A stretch of DNA of 64,000 bases from Tetrastigma voinierianum (GCA_016808115.1 JAEQBH010003964.1:62001-126000), one strand, 5' to 3'. Shown: positions 35,661-46,940, counted from the first letter of the stretch. Notes: generated from the sequence alone by a model not told the origin. Made by a program: numbers and translations.

Positions 35661-37600
35661 ACACATGCGTACGTCCATCATGTGGCTGTCTGTCTGAACC
35701 AACTAACAAGAGGTCAGTTGTGCGCAATCCCAGGTGGAGTAATTCCGGTCAGAATCGTTAACGCGACCCCAAAGAAGAATCTGCAGCGCCCCAACGTCGC
35801 AATGCCGGAAACAAAAATGACGCAGAGCGATAACGTGCCGAAGTCCTGAGTCAGCGTCATGCGTGCCGAGCGGTAAAGCTAAATATTTCACCGTTTCATT
35901 ATGGCGATGGTCGCCGCTCCGTACGCTGAACAGCATATTAATGGATTCCAGAGCCGCTTCGCTCCCAAATTTTCCTCGCCGTACCTTGGCTTCCACCGCC
36001 AACGTCTTGTTCCCGGATTATCGTAGCGATCCCTCGCCTCGTCATCACCTCGGTCCTGATTCTGCTTTGCCAGCCCTCTGAATCAGTGGTCTTTGCTGTT
36101 CCTCGTCAATCATCTTCCTTAGCTTCAAAGTCGTGCCACTGCCTGAACCTTGTGGCTAAGACATCCTGACAGCAAAACTAATGAAACAAAAAGAAGCTTA
36201 GAAGAGCGGCTGAGCCGAGACTGGCAAACTAAAACAAGATGAGTTGCCAAAGAGCCCAAAGAATAGTCTAAAAAAAGTAAAGTCAGTGAAGGTGTTGCGG
36301 TGTCTATTTTTCAGGCCTGTTTCTCAAGCCATATGAAAGAAATATTTCCTAAGTTTGCTCGTAAACTCGATGCTCTAGCTCAAATGAGCTGCATTCCAAA
36401 AAGTCATCGTGTTTCGGAAGCCTACGGTCTCGAATGAAAAGCTCGGTTCCTTTCAGCATCAAAGTATTTCGATGTCAAAGCCCACCAAACCTTCGTCGAC
36501 GCGGACCGTTGATCATTGTTTTCTGATCGGCGATCCAATGCATGACCGCAGGCCGACAGCTCCGCGCGAAGCAACCGCCAGCTCGCGTCTTCATAAACGA
36601 GCCAGGTCGCGCGAGCGGAACGCGCCAGCCAGCTCACAAAGAGCAACGGAGTAGTCACCTGAAGCCTCGAATGGCTTTTATCAGCCCGCGAACCGATTCA
36701 TCAACCGAATAACTGACGCGTTCCGCTCAACTGTGGCGGCTGAAAACGCCACTCATCGAAGCCAAACGCGTTTCGCCGACAGCTACAAAGGTACCTTTAG
36801 TCCTGTCGGCGCCATACTGGCCCCAACGATACCGAACGGCCCGAGTGGCCTTCCGCTGATTACGACTTCGACGCACTGATCTGAGCGCTCGTTTGAAATA
36901 AACAGTTAATCCGGGGTTTGAACCAAACCTTGAACCTTCATGTCCCTGGTCGTAAAAGGTTTCGTATATTCATAAACAATGCGAATGCCGTGAGCGACCA
37001 AAGAGTCAGTGTTCCTTTGGTGTCCAGCCGGTCAGTATGGTACGAGCGTTATCGTCGATTCACAACGACGTTTGAAGTCATGGTCGAGCCGTTTTTCACG
37101 AAGATTCTGGCGGATGCCCATATTCCAACCTCGCGATGTCCCGAAAGAAGCCCGCTTCCGCACAGATCTTCCACCCCCGCAAAGCAACCCTCCCGGTCCG
37201 GTAATAACCGGTCGGAATCAAAAGTAGTCCTTCCCCACCGGGGCGATAACGCCCGCGAACTGGATCCCAGCCAGACAATTGACCATTACAGATGAACGCG
37301 ACAGTTCCGATTGTAAATAACTCAGATCAACCTCATCCGAACTTCGCATCACGAGTAATCGACACACCAAACCAACCACACGCTGGTGACATGGTCTCGT
37401 CGGAGGTTCGAACTTCATCACAAACAATCAATACCGCCAACCAGCAGGGTACCTTCAAACCATATGAACCCGAATCTTTAGCAAAGCCGAAACATTCCAG
37501 AGTCTATGTGTTCGACCGATCGCCACCAATCGGGCCAAGTCACTGCGAACGGATCGATCAAAATGGACCTATTCGGGTCAGTGGTGTGAAGCCTTAATAA
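35661..37600 (+). pseudogene. Copia protease-integrase region, heavily degraded
   Basis: By position this must hold protease and integrase. Legible traces are FPRRTLASTAN and PDSAL near 35980-36075 (protease-to-integrase spacer with LADG-type block), IFPKFARKLDALAQMSC (36330-36390) next to KSHRVS, matching the LFP-L-----C--C-L-KSHR prelude to the integrase core, and KHSRVYVF near 37490. The catalytic D-D-E residues are not identifiable. CpG dinucleotides are far denser than anywhere else in the window, and the similarity is worse here than in the flanking gag and RT parts. Confidence 0.5.
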
Positions 37601-39115
37601 CGGAAGGTGGAAAGTCGCTATAAATGGAAAGAGTATAACAAACTCCTTCCAGAGAAGAATTCCTTAAACTGGGAACTGTTGATCGCCCTCCAGGAAGAAA
37701 CCACTTGGATGCCTGGGTGGGTTTATACTGAAAGACAAAGCATGTATGGTACAATCAATGCCTTAAAGTTAGATCGCGTAGCAAAAGGGTACACCCAAAC
37801 TATGGAATTGATTATACATATACATTTGCACCTGTAGCTAAACCAACACGCGTCGAGTCTTATTGTCTCTAGTCGTGGAACCCGGATTGGCCATCGCGAA
37901 CAATTTGATGTGAAAAACGCCTTTGGGCCAGATGGCGAGTCAGTCTCGCTGAAGGCATGGCGTGGATTTGCCACTTAAAAATGATACCGTATGCATTGTC
38001 GGAAAAGTGTGCAAAATTAAAGAAATCGCCAGATGGCTAAAACAATCTCCGAGCATGGTTTGCGCTACCAATAAGTCCATGAGGTCTCGCTACCATCGTA
38101 TAAATCGAAGCCACAATTTTATTCTTTAAAACATCACGGTAAGATCACCGCTCTTATTGTGTATATGCCGGGAGCGACATGATGGTTATAAAGAAACACC
38201 CCTGATGAAAGAAAAGGCCACAAAGTTACTTGTCAAGCTTAATTCTAAATGAAAGACCCTGGCCACTTGAAATATTTTCGGGAATTTAAGTGTCTCGGAT
38301 TCGATAAAGGATTCTTTGTCTCAAAAAATATGCTTTAGATTTTAAGTGCGTGAAACTGGTATGTCAACAACATGTCAACCACCGATACGCCAAGAGAGAA
38401 GAAGCCGACTGAAGTTAAGTAAAGGAGACTCAATCGTGTGCTCGTTGATAAAGGGAGATATTCGCTTTTGAAGATTTGATACTTAGCCCACACTAAAGCC
38501 GTGATCTCTGCCATAATGAGTATTGTTAGCCGCCTTTATGCATAACTCAAGAACAACATATGAATGCGCTATGCATTTTAAGGTATCCAAGTCCGCTTCC
38601 CGAGTGGCATTTTGTTCACTAAAAATAGATTGTCAAATTGTAGGATGGATATAGTGGATGCCGATTTGAATGTGGAGCAATAGATAATGCATTTATCTAC
38701 TGGGATATTTCCACCACAGTGTAATCTCTACATGAGGCAAGAAGTGTATCGTTGTTGCACGCCTCAGCCGCAGGCCGAATTTAGTGGGTATGGACACTTT
38801 GGAATATGTGAAACATTACTAAGACTTCTATTGATGATACTAAATATTCGTCAGTATCTCATTCAAACTCTTTATCATACAATAAAGCAAAGATATATAT
38901 TGTCAATCCTAAGATAAATATGATCATATGTAAAGCATGTGGAGGTGCATTTTATTCTCTTCATTAAGGAGAAATTGGATGAGAAAATCTCTGTCAAGTT
39001 GGCTAAGATTTGATCCTAAGATCAATCAAGCAATATCCTCACCAAAGCTGTTTCAAGCCTGAGTGTTCTCAAAAGTTTTGGCAAGTTTGGGCATGTGCAC
39101 ATTCAGTGCACCAAT
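37601..39115 (+). pseudogene. Copia reverse transcriptase / RNase H pseudogene
   Basis: Reading across shifts: NSLNWEL and PPGRNHLDAWVGLY (start of RT), VAKGYTQT, YGIDYTYTFAPVAKPTRV at about 37785-37850, DWPSR-FDVKNAF at 37890-37925, LKKSPDG and RAWFA at 38015-38065, FFKTSR near 38130, a VYAGSDMMV remnant of the YVDDMIV catalytic motif near 38160-38185, YLAHTKAVISA near 38480-38515, then RNase H and tail blocks PQAEFSGYGHFGICE (38770-38815) and AVSS-VFSK--GKFGMC (39050-39100). Clear Ty1/Copia order and wording, with more than ten frame breaks. Confidence 0.85.
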
Positions 39116-39126
39116 CAAGGGTGAGG

Positions 39127-39377
39127 TCATGATATTGATTGGTTAGTCAAAGATTCTCTATCGTAATTTTCCATTACTATTTCGTTTAAAGTAAGTAACT
39201 TTAATTATAGGAAACTATTATATTCTTTTCCTGGGCTTGTGAGATATTTCTCCGTTAGGCAAATAACTTAATTATAGGAAATAGCTTGATTGTAGGATCT
39301 CTTACTATCTCTATAAATATGTACAGAAGATACAGACTATTATGAATAAAAATATTCTTCTTCTATATGTTTTTACG
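39127..39377 (+). repeat. Copia 3' LTR with polypurine tract just upstream
   Basis: GATATTGATTGGTTAGTC opens the LTR, preceded by the tract AAGGGTGAGG at 39117-39126. Its body matches the 5' LTR with scattered substitutions and single-base indels; it ends TTTTTACG. Confidence 0.8.
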
Positions 39378-39589
39378 TATGAGCAAAGCCCAAAGAGTGA
39401 TAATCACCTACAAGGGCTAATTTCACCTAAGTGGAACATGCAATATTTATAATCAAACACACATTCATGCAACATAAGGCTGTCTACTCCAATGTCTCCA
39501 TTGCCGAATCCCATGCTCTAGTCCTCACCGATTCTCTCACACATGCTTGTGCCATGTATGAAAATCGTTTCCAAAACAAAGATATTTGT

Positions 39590-39955
39590 TTTATTTGTGG
39601 AAAACCCTCCGATATAAATAGTGGACATACTCTGATAATTAATTTTGTGGACAACCCTCCGATACATATAGTGAACTTACTCCGTTAAATAATTTTATGG
39701 ACAAACTCTAAATGAATAGCGGGACATATCCGATAATTACCTTTTGTGGACAACCCTCCGATACATATAGAGCGGACTCACTGGAGCAATAGTTTATAGA
39801 CAACCCTTGAAATAAATAATGACATACCATAATTAATTTTGCGGACAACCCTCCGATACATAAAGGGACTTAATCTCGATAGTCAATTTTATGGAAAACC
39901 GAAATAAATAGTAGACATACTCCGACACTAATTTCAGCTACCCTCCGATATACGT
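39590..39955. repeat. minisatellite of about 50 bp, alternating A/B units, inside a gypsy LTR
   Basis: Eight degenerate units of about 45-55 bp built on TTTTGTGGACAACCCTCCGA. One class continues CCCTCCGATACATATAG, the alternating class GAAATAAATAGTGGACATA, giving a dimeric period near 100 bp. The CCCTCCGA core is the reverse complement of the TCGGAGGGT core repeated at 58288-58445 in a plus-oriented LTR. Confidence 0.8.
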
Positions 39956-41943
39956 TTTTCTCCAAAACTATGTCATGCACTTACACTTAGTGTTCTAGGG
40001 GAAGTCCCCAGGCATATGAAATGCAAATATGTCACCGCAAATTCTCTCATATATTACATGTATGATGCACACTGATAGAACCATTATCATCGCTTGTACT
40101 ATATCACTCATGCAAACATATATTGCAAAGCATATGTTCCATATATTTCTGTATGCCAATATATATATAGATATCATAACAAGCATATTAGCATCCATCA
40201 ATCCATGACTAAAAATAATGTCATATATAATTGGCTAACCCATGGCAATTTATATCCAACACAACAGCCACAATGATACATGCATATCATGGTCAAACTA
40301 ATATCACACAGACATAACCAAGTAAACTACAGCACACTGCAGAAAGATTCCTTCACAGATGTGGTCAGACCCATCTGCCTCCATTTAACACATTGTTAAA
40401 ACTTTTTGAACCCCAACAGTTTCCAGTTAGCATTCAAGAACTGGGAACAGCTCCCGGGACACCAAAGATATGGCCATCCGCCGAGGCACATTAATCAACA
40501 CGACTATTGTGTTCTATCTCGCATACTTGGTACAAACACCAACTTTCGAGAAGGTCAGGATTACCACCGCTTCCACAGGCATATGGATATATTCTTGACT
40601 CAATGGGCTTTCCATACAGTTCACCCGAAACGGAGTTCGGACGAAGAAATTATAACCGTTTGAAGTTGGAAGCAAATAAAAACAGTGAAAACGGATTTCA
40701 CTGCGGTCCCCATCGCCTGCAGCCGCGCCAGCACTTCATAGCGTGGCAACAACTCGCCTTCACGCCGTGGGAGCTACCGCCGACGTGAGTGTGCCAAAGG
40801 CTCCCCTTTGCCCTCATTTGTGCTATTTTTCATCAAATATTGTCCTGGAAGTGTCCCATTCACCCGGCAACCAACCCGTCCCAATTTGGAATGCCAAATT
40901 AGCCATAAACATGGCACAAAACCCACCTTAAACACATTTTCTTGGCGTATACCATAATTTCCAAACAACGACACTCGAAAACAAACCAACCCTAGGTTCA
41001 TTCGAGACTCATCCGAAACCGTCGAACCACCCGAAACTCGCCCTAATGTGGGAAATCGTGCCACACCGGCGCCACGACCCCAAACCAAAACCCTTCCATT
41101 TAATGGCCCACTACAAAAATTAATAAGTGGAGAATAAACCTCACTAATCCACTATACTAAACTCTAACCCTGACTACACCGTGAATAATAATAAGAAAAC
41201 ACAATCAATTAGCCATTCTCGGCCCCCAATAAAAAATCCAAACCATTGAATGGACTTTGTATTAGACCAAAGTTCAAAATAGAGAAAACCCCACCTCAAT
41301 TAGTGGATTAACATCGGCTTTTCTGGCTGAAACCCAAACCTTGACCTTGAAAAATCTTGTGGATTCCGATACCCACACGTATTCCTGGCCTTACAGACCG
41401 ACTTGTCTTTTGTTCTGGCGAACCCTTACTGTGATGATTTCCATAAATTCGAGACATGTTTTGTAGCTTCTCTCTCTAAAATCACTCTTACGCACACTCT
41501 CATCTCCCCATTCCCTCTTTTCACCTTATTATCTTTTTATCCATTTCCATTTTTTTTATTTTTTTATTTATATATATGGTCTATATTACCATTCTGGTCC
41601 GTTTCGCCCGAAACAATTTATTTCTTTCAGCCTGCTATTTTAAATGAACTTACCAATCCATTTTCACTCCGAGCTCGTAAAAAATCCGCTCACCGAGTCA
41701 TTGGCGACTTATCATCCGTAAAATCGTAAAATATCCTCGATCGTTTTAGAATTCAAATCGAAACTTTTCTAGGTCACCGATCGTTTCCATGAGATGAATC
41801 CAACGCATCTAGCCTGCTTCGCTATCCAAGATCTAGAGAATTTTCTAGGCTTTCCTGAACCATTATGACAATTTATTATTATTATTATCATTTAGCCTTT
41901 TTTTTTTTTTTGAAATTTCTAATTTTCTCGGTTTTAGAATATA

Positions 41944-42530
41944 TATATATATATATATGACTTAGCAACTGTGTATAAATTAAATAATATAAGTGATAAA
42001 TATAGCTTTAAATTTATTTATTTATTTTTATTTCCATGCTCAACAATTAAATCATCAAATAAATTCTGAGAGTTTTATGTTACCATTTTTTTAGGCCACA
42101 ATGTTTGTACTGTTGAAAGAATATAAATATAGAAAAATCATGTTTAATTTTACAATAAAAAAATTTGTATTGTCAAAGAAGGGTAAAAAGTATTAGTTTT
42201 AAATACTATAAAAGTAAAAACATTGCAAGATGATAAATTCATAAGTCATAAAGGTTTATCGTCATAAGTATTATTTTCTTGGTTTTATATTTGCTTTTGT
42301 GGTTGAACCACAAATCTGCTTCTGTGGCATACATTCATAAAAGGTTGTATGACTGAGATGCATTAAGATTTGCATAAGTCATAAGTTCCTTGCAAAATGA
42401 TAAATTATTTATGGTCAAAATTAGACAATCTTTTAAGATTGTAATATAGTACCTCCTAATTAAAGTAATGGCCTGTCTTGACCATTGCAATAGGTTTTCC
42501 ATAGGGAATATGCTAATATATATGACATTT
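41944..42530. other. AT-rich spacer, no gene
   Basis: Nothing recognised; TA-rich start, then ordinary A/T-rich DNA. The last 100 bp may belong to the LINE fragment that follows. Confidence 0.5.
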
Positions 42531-42818
42531 GATGAATCATGATATTGGGCTCCCCTCTATGGTTTAAAAATGGCATGGGAAAATAGAGTTACAAGACTTA
42601 TGGTTGAAGTAGACTCCTTAGTTGTCTTAATTGGATTAAAGGGTTGGTGGAAGAAAGCAAGTCATGTCAATGTGATCCAAGAATATATGAATAGCCTAAA
42701 GGGATGGATGGTTAATGTCAAGCATGTCCTAAGGAGGGTAATCGGGTATGGCTGCTTAGCAAAGCTCGCTCTAAAGTCTCATAGTAGGAATAGCATAAGA
42801 GGCACTATTGACTAAAAC
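42531..42818 (+). pseudogene. LINE-type RNase H (RVT_3) fragment
   Basis: One frame reads YWAPLYGLKMAWENRV, then EVDSLVVL, KASHVNVIQE, LKGWMVNVKHVLRR and CLAKLAL. This follows the plant RNase H-like RVT_3 pattern: A-x-W-x-L--GL-xAW, then E-x-DS with the catalytic Asp, then HV-RE-N--AD-LAKLA. The HVLRREGN-AD segment is shifted (HVLRRVIGYG), so the last catalytic Asp is lost. There is a stop before YWAPL. Such a domain ends ORF2 of plant L1-type LINEs and also occurs in isolated gene fragments. No RT or endonuclease is adjacent. Confidence 0.65.
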
Positions 42819-43096
42819 AAGTGACAAATAACGTAGGTACCATGCATGCATGACGCCTCATGAATTTGAAATTGTGTGTTCCTTTGGGTGATCTTATTAA
42901 CTTTTAATAGTGAATACGATTTTAATTTTTTTTTAAGTTAAAACTGTAGTTGAGTAACAGTCTATAGTAGTCATGTATACCTAATGAATTGAGGCAATAT
43001 TGACCAAAACGAGTGACAAATAAGATAGGTACCATGATACCTCATGGGTTTGAAATTGTGTTCCTTTGGGTGATCCTAAGAACTTTTAATAGTGAA
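42802..43096 (+). repeat. direct duplication of about 105 bp following the RNase H fragment
   Basis: 42802-42915 and 42993-43096 share AGTGACAAATAA, AGGTACCATG, CTCATG, TTTGAAATTGTG, TTCCTTTGGGTGATC and AACTTTTAATAGTGAA, offset by about 190 bp. Perhaps a duplicated 3' tail of the LINE fragment. Confidence 0.75.
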
Positions 43097-43612
43097 ATTT
43101 ATGGCTACAATAATTCCTTAGTGAAATTGAGCATATGCACTTTATGAGTTAGATCAAGCATGATAATTGTTCACATTGGGAAGATTTAATATTCAAGGAT
43201 TAGAAATATAATCTTGAAATATTGTTAACAATATTTATATAGTTAGACTACTAATCCTAACTCATTGTGAGCTTCTATGTGGTGGTAAGTAGATCATACA
43301 TTAAAAAAATTTATATCTCAAGTTAACATTATAGATCAAATATTGAAGTACAGTTGACTCTTTATACGATCATTTTATACCTTAATCTTGAAGGATCAAA
43401 ATGCGAAATGACCCAAATATTAATATTCCCCTTATAACTGGAGAGATGTTTGCAACTCATTTCATTTTTTTTTCCACACGATTATAAATTTTGGTAACTT
43501 TCAACTTAAAGAAAAAAGAAGAAGATGTTTTTCTTTATATGCCCATCTTATTTCCTTGAACAACGTGTGCATGGATCACCGGTGATGTTGGTGAAAGAGA
43601 AAATCCATTATG
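43097..43612. other. upstream intergenic DNA, nothing recognised
   Basis: A/T-rich, no transposon end or ORF of note; presumed native flank of the gene at 44022. Confidence 0.5.
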
Positions 43613-44021
43613 TAATGTGTTTGGACAATAAATTATAACAAGTTAGGAGACAGAAAATAATGATTTTGAAATTAAGGAGGAAACATATATGCCATCAATT
43701 AACAACTAGGTAGTTCAAATTAATGCAATTATACTTATAGAACATTAATTAACTCAAAACTTAATAAGAAGTAATTATTCCACTAGTAAAAACATAGTTT
43801 TCAATTAATACCCTAAATTAATGACATTTATGTCTTTTATACCTTTCACATTTATACAAGAGCTAGCATTGATATTCATCAATTTCGTATTAATTAAAAT
43901 AAATAAATGCACAAAAGATGTAAAGCAAGACCCCAACCACACATGTGCATTATAAATACCAAATACCAAGCAAATTAAGCTCATCTTTTCTTCATCCATT
44001 ATTATTATTATTAAAAAGAAA
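43613..44021 (+). promoter_or_regulatory. promoter and 5'UTR of the prolamin-like gene
   Basis: TATA box TATAAATA at 43951-43958, 71 bp upstream of the ATG, followed by a short leader ending ATTATTATTATTAAAAAGAA. The segment is repeated as two gene-less copies at 6487-6787 and 6846-7020. GTTTGGACAATAAATTAT, TTAATGACAT and TATAAATACC are common to this copy and copy A, so these elements are candidates for the functional core. Confidence 0.6.
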
Positions 44022-44459
44022 ATGGGAAGTAGTGGGAGGATATTATATAGTATGATGATGAAGATGATGATGGTGGTGGTAGTATGTATGAGCTTGAGAT
44101 GGAAGATGGTGCATGGAATGAGCTATTGGAGTGTGCCATTTAGACCAACTCCCATAGACTTCAACTTCTCTTTCAAGGAACCATATCCTGGGGCGAAGAA
44201 ATGTGCAATAGCTTGTGCAGAACATTTACATCAAGTTGACGGATGTGGTCATGACATCTATTATCACATTTTTATGTTCAGCCCTGTTTCCACAAGATGC
44301 TGCTACCAAATGATAGAAAATGGTGAGAGATGTAATAACTGCATAAATGACATCGTCTCTGTCATCCACAGGTTCAAGAAATACGCCTCCCTGTATATAG
44401 CTTTCTATCGCCCGGCTCTGAAAGAGTGTAGCGAACGTACTGGAGAAGAATACCACTGA
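44022..44459 (+). CDS. prolamin-like (ECA1/egg-cell-type) secreted cysteine-rich protein
   Basis: Intact intronless frame of 145 codons, TGA stop. The start is the first ATG after the TATA box, in a good context (A at -3, G at +4). Residues 1-33 form a signal peptide: short polar start, then a Met/Val-rich hydrophobic core (MMMVVVVC). The mature part has eight cysteines at 61, 65, 75, 93, 94, 104, 107 and 136. The pattern C-x9-C-x17-CC-x9-C (65 to 104) is the spacing I recall for the prolamin-like domain of ECA1 gametogenesis-related and EC1 proteins, which are secreted, mostly intronless and usually expressed in embryo sac or egg cell. The CC pair sits in TRCCYQMI. C61 and C107 are extra, perhaps an additional disulfide. 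No neighbouring paralogue survives, only promoter copies. It could also be another cysteine-rich secreted family; expression is inferred only from family. Confidence 0.75.
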   Translation: MGSSGRILYSMMMKMMMVVVVCMSLRWKMVHGMSYWSVPFRPTPIDFNFSFKEPYPGAKKCAIACAEHLHQVDGCGHDIYYHIFMFSPVSTRCCYQMIENGERCNNCINDIVSVIHRFKKYASLYIAFYRPALKECSERTGEEYH

Positions 44460-44540
44460 CTAATCTATTTTCTTTCTTTCTTTCGTATTATAATTAATTA
44501 TAATATTGGAAATAAATAACAGTTTATATATATATATATA
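44460..44540 (+). other. 3'UTR with polyadenylation-like signals
   Basis: TATAATTAATTATAATATTGG and then AAATAAATAACAG at about 44509-44521 supply AATAAA-type signals about 55 bp after the stop; a short TA run follows. Confidence 0.5.
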
Positions 44541-44870
44541 TGCCGTGCCGACCCACCCGGCCTATTTTTCTTTTTTAACATCTATTTGTTCTGCATATCT
44601 AGTTGTTGTTGTTGTGATATTCCGCTGTTACAAGGGTTCGAGTCTAGAGCCTTCCGTTTTCTGTCTAGGCCTCAGGCATATGTGTTGTGTCTTATTCCAT
44701 ACCCATGCATGCACAGTTTTTATTCATATGTGCCGTGTCGACCCACCCTCTTTTTTTTCTTTTTCTTTTTTACATCTATTCATTCTGCGTATCACATTGT
44801 TGTAATAGTAATATTTTGTTGTTACAAGGGTTTGGTCTTGAACCTCCCGTTCTCTGTCCCATTGGCGGAC
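44541..44870 (+). repeat. tandem duplication of about 190 bp with a tRNA B-box-like motif
   Basis: Units start at about 44541 and 44731: TGCCGTG.CGACCCACCC, a T-rich stretch, ACATCTATT, TTCTGC.TAT, GTTGTTACAAGGGTT and CCCGTT/CCGTTTTCTGTC. The first unit has GGGTTCGAGTC, close to the pol III B-box consensus GGTTCGANTCC. At 44930 GGTTCAATCCCCGG is another B-box-like hit. A tRNA-derived SINE remnant is possible but no clear A box is seen. Confidence 0.55.
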
Positions 44871-45107
44871 TCGGGAAAAAAAGGGGTACATAAATATGTT
44901 AAGGGGGTAGACATAGGTCTAGGGTTCAATCCCCGGTAAAAGCAATTTTTTTACCAAAATTTAAAGGGGCAAATGTGTCAATGCATACACAATTTATACA
45001 TGTTCACTTATGTTCCATGCTAGCTAGAGGTGGCAATTCGGGCGAACAAGATGGGCTGGGTTGGGTCGGGCCTAGCCAAATTTGGCAAGATTTTTCCGAG
45101 CCATAAT

Positions 45108-46940
45108 TGTGATGCCCCAAAACTCGAGGGTTCTGTTCACAACCTGTCAACCCATGGAATTTCTATCTTAGGTCATCTTGCACATAAGTCTTGGTACCGG
45201 ACCGGTACCAACTACCCGTGGACACTGAGTTACTCAGCACCACCTCAATACATCCCTTTATCAGGACCCATTCATTCACATTTAAATCTAAAATATGAAA
45301 ATAAAACACTTAATTACAGTCCGTAAGAGTCCCATCATGACCCTCTTACCATAATTACATACCCAACTATTTAGACAATAATCTCAAAAGAATTTAGTTA
45401 CAATTCTTTTATACAATTTAATTTTTACAAAAGTTTTATCAAGGCCACATGTCGGCCTTCTCCACAATCATGGCCTCTACCTGAAATACGCCTCCTCACA
45501 CTCTCCAAAGCGGTCCTACTAACCCTAGCGAAAGAATGCCCCAGCCAGAGAAAATATTACTGCCAAGGGCTACTCCCCTACCTTAGTGCACACGACGCAC
45601 AACACACATTCAAGTAAAAACATGCACGTTCCTACTCAAATGTTTACATGTCATGGATGAGAATGTGACTCACCCTATCCTATGTCCCGAGTCCTCACGG
45701 ACTCCCTCACACATGCATATGCCGAGCGTGAAAACCAAATCGTCATTATGTTCCATCAATGGCCATTTTTTTTTCAAAACAAACACTTTTTGTTTTATAA
45801 ATCAAAATCCATTGGACGGTTCCCAATATCAACTTGCATTTCCCAAGTTCCATGTGTTTATTCATTTAGGCTAATATTTCCTGCTTTACACTGCAGTGAT
45901 CGCGCTACGCCATTTATATTTTGACGGGCTTTCACCGCCGATGATCATGTCTAACCTCAATGCTGGGTCTTTCACCCTGTGGGGGATCTACCCTAACTTG
46001 CTATGCCCAACACACATATTTTTCATTTTTAAAATCGTGATACTCATTTTGGACGTTATCCCATGTTACCGAGCCTACCATCGAATAGCAAGCACAATGT
46101 CGATCAACCATGTACCCATAACATACCATCGAACACCAAACACAACATACCATCTACCATGCACTCACACCCATGTCATGTCATGTCCTAGTGCATAATG
46201 CAATGCAATCATGCCATTGCTCATTCATACCATGCTACATATATGATGAGTGTTATATGTGCATGCCTATTCATGCATAATTACCAATGCATCATTTGGA
46301 CATTTATATCAAAAGCATACAAATCTAAATGTATCATAATAACTATGTCATCATATCAATACACGCATACATCGACATCGCAAGTCACTACTACTCGAGT
46401 AGCGACATCCATCAACCTCTATATCGACCCAGACAAGACATGTCCATTAACTACCCGATCTCCGTAGATCGAGATAAGGTGTAGTCTCTCTCCCTCCGTT
46501 TTCTTCTTCCTTTTCCTTTTTCTTTTTCTTTATCTCAGAATCCTATTTTGATATTCAAACGCCGCCCACATCGCGCCACATGTACGCCGACTTGCTCCTG
46601 GCTCATGGCGCCCAAAACAATTTATTTCTGTTCCAATTCAAGTATGATTTATTATAATTGAACTTTACCTCAAGTTATTCCCTAACTCCCGAGCTTCTCG
46701 TGAAAATCTCGGCCCCCGTGTCAACAACAACCCTCCACCCAGTTAAGAAAATCACTTCTAAAATATGACTATCTCTAATTCGATGAAATTTTACTTAAGT
46801 AACTAGATTTCTCGCTGAGATGAATCCAACTGAAACCCGTTGTCATCCAAGATCTAGATACCTTCCATTTCCTGAATCATTCCTCGAAATTTTATTATTT
46901 TTGCCACTTTCGTAGTGTACCAATTTTCCTAGGTGTTACA
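45108..46940 (-). repeat. Tekay-like 3' LTR
   Basis: 1833 bp. The coding strand begins TGTAACACCTAGG next to the polypurine tract and ends GGGGCATCACA. It lacks about 830 bp that the 5' LTR has between GTAGC.ACATCC and CTACCCGATCTCCGTAG. Short ORFs here are shadows without homology. Confidence 0.8.

Larger units (their letters stand above)
34557..39377 (+). mobile_element. Copia retrotransposon, 4.8 kb, complete in outline but dead
   Basis: Two LTRs of about 250 bp in direct orientation flank a primer site (TGGTATCGTGAG) and gag, integrase-region, RT and RNase H remnants in Ty1/Copia order (integrase before RT). GAGCA occurs on both sides (34552-34556 and 39381-39385), consistent with a 5-bp target duplication. 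The host sequence is the GGTGAGCAAAGCC motif of the surrounding gypsy LTR. Every frame is broken. The middle (35.7-37.6 kb) is unusually rich in CpG. Confidence 0.85.
34084..41938 (-). mobile_element. solo gypsy LTR, split by a Copia element
   Basis: Starts TGTGACGCCAACCTCGTGGG and ends TTCTCGGTTTTAGA, the two termini of the local LTR family in plus reading. ATATA lies on both sides (34079-34083 and 41939-41943), but in TA-rich DNA this is weak as a target duplication. With the Copia element (34557-39377) removed, the LTR is about 3 kb. Landmarks: ACGGGGTGAGCA | TGAGCAAAGCCC across the Copia insertion, the minisatellite at 39590-39955, CTTGACTCAATGGGCTTTCC at 40594, a pyrimidine tract at 41490-41570. 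No gypsy coding region adjoins it. Confidence 0.65.
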
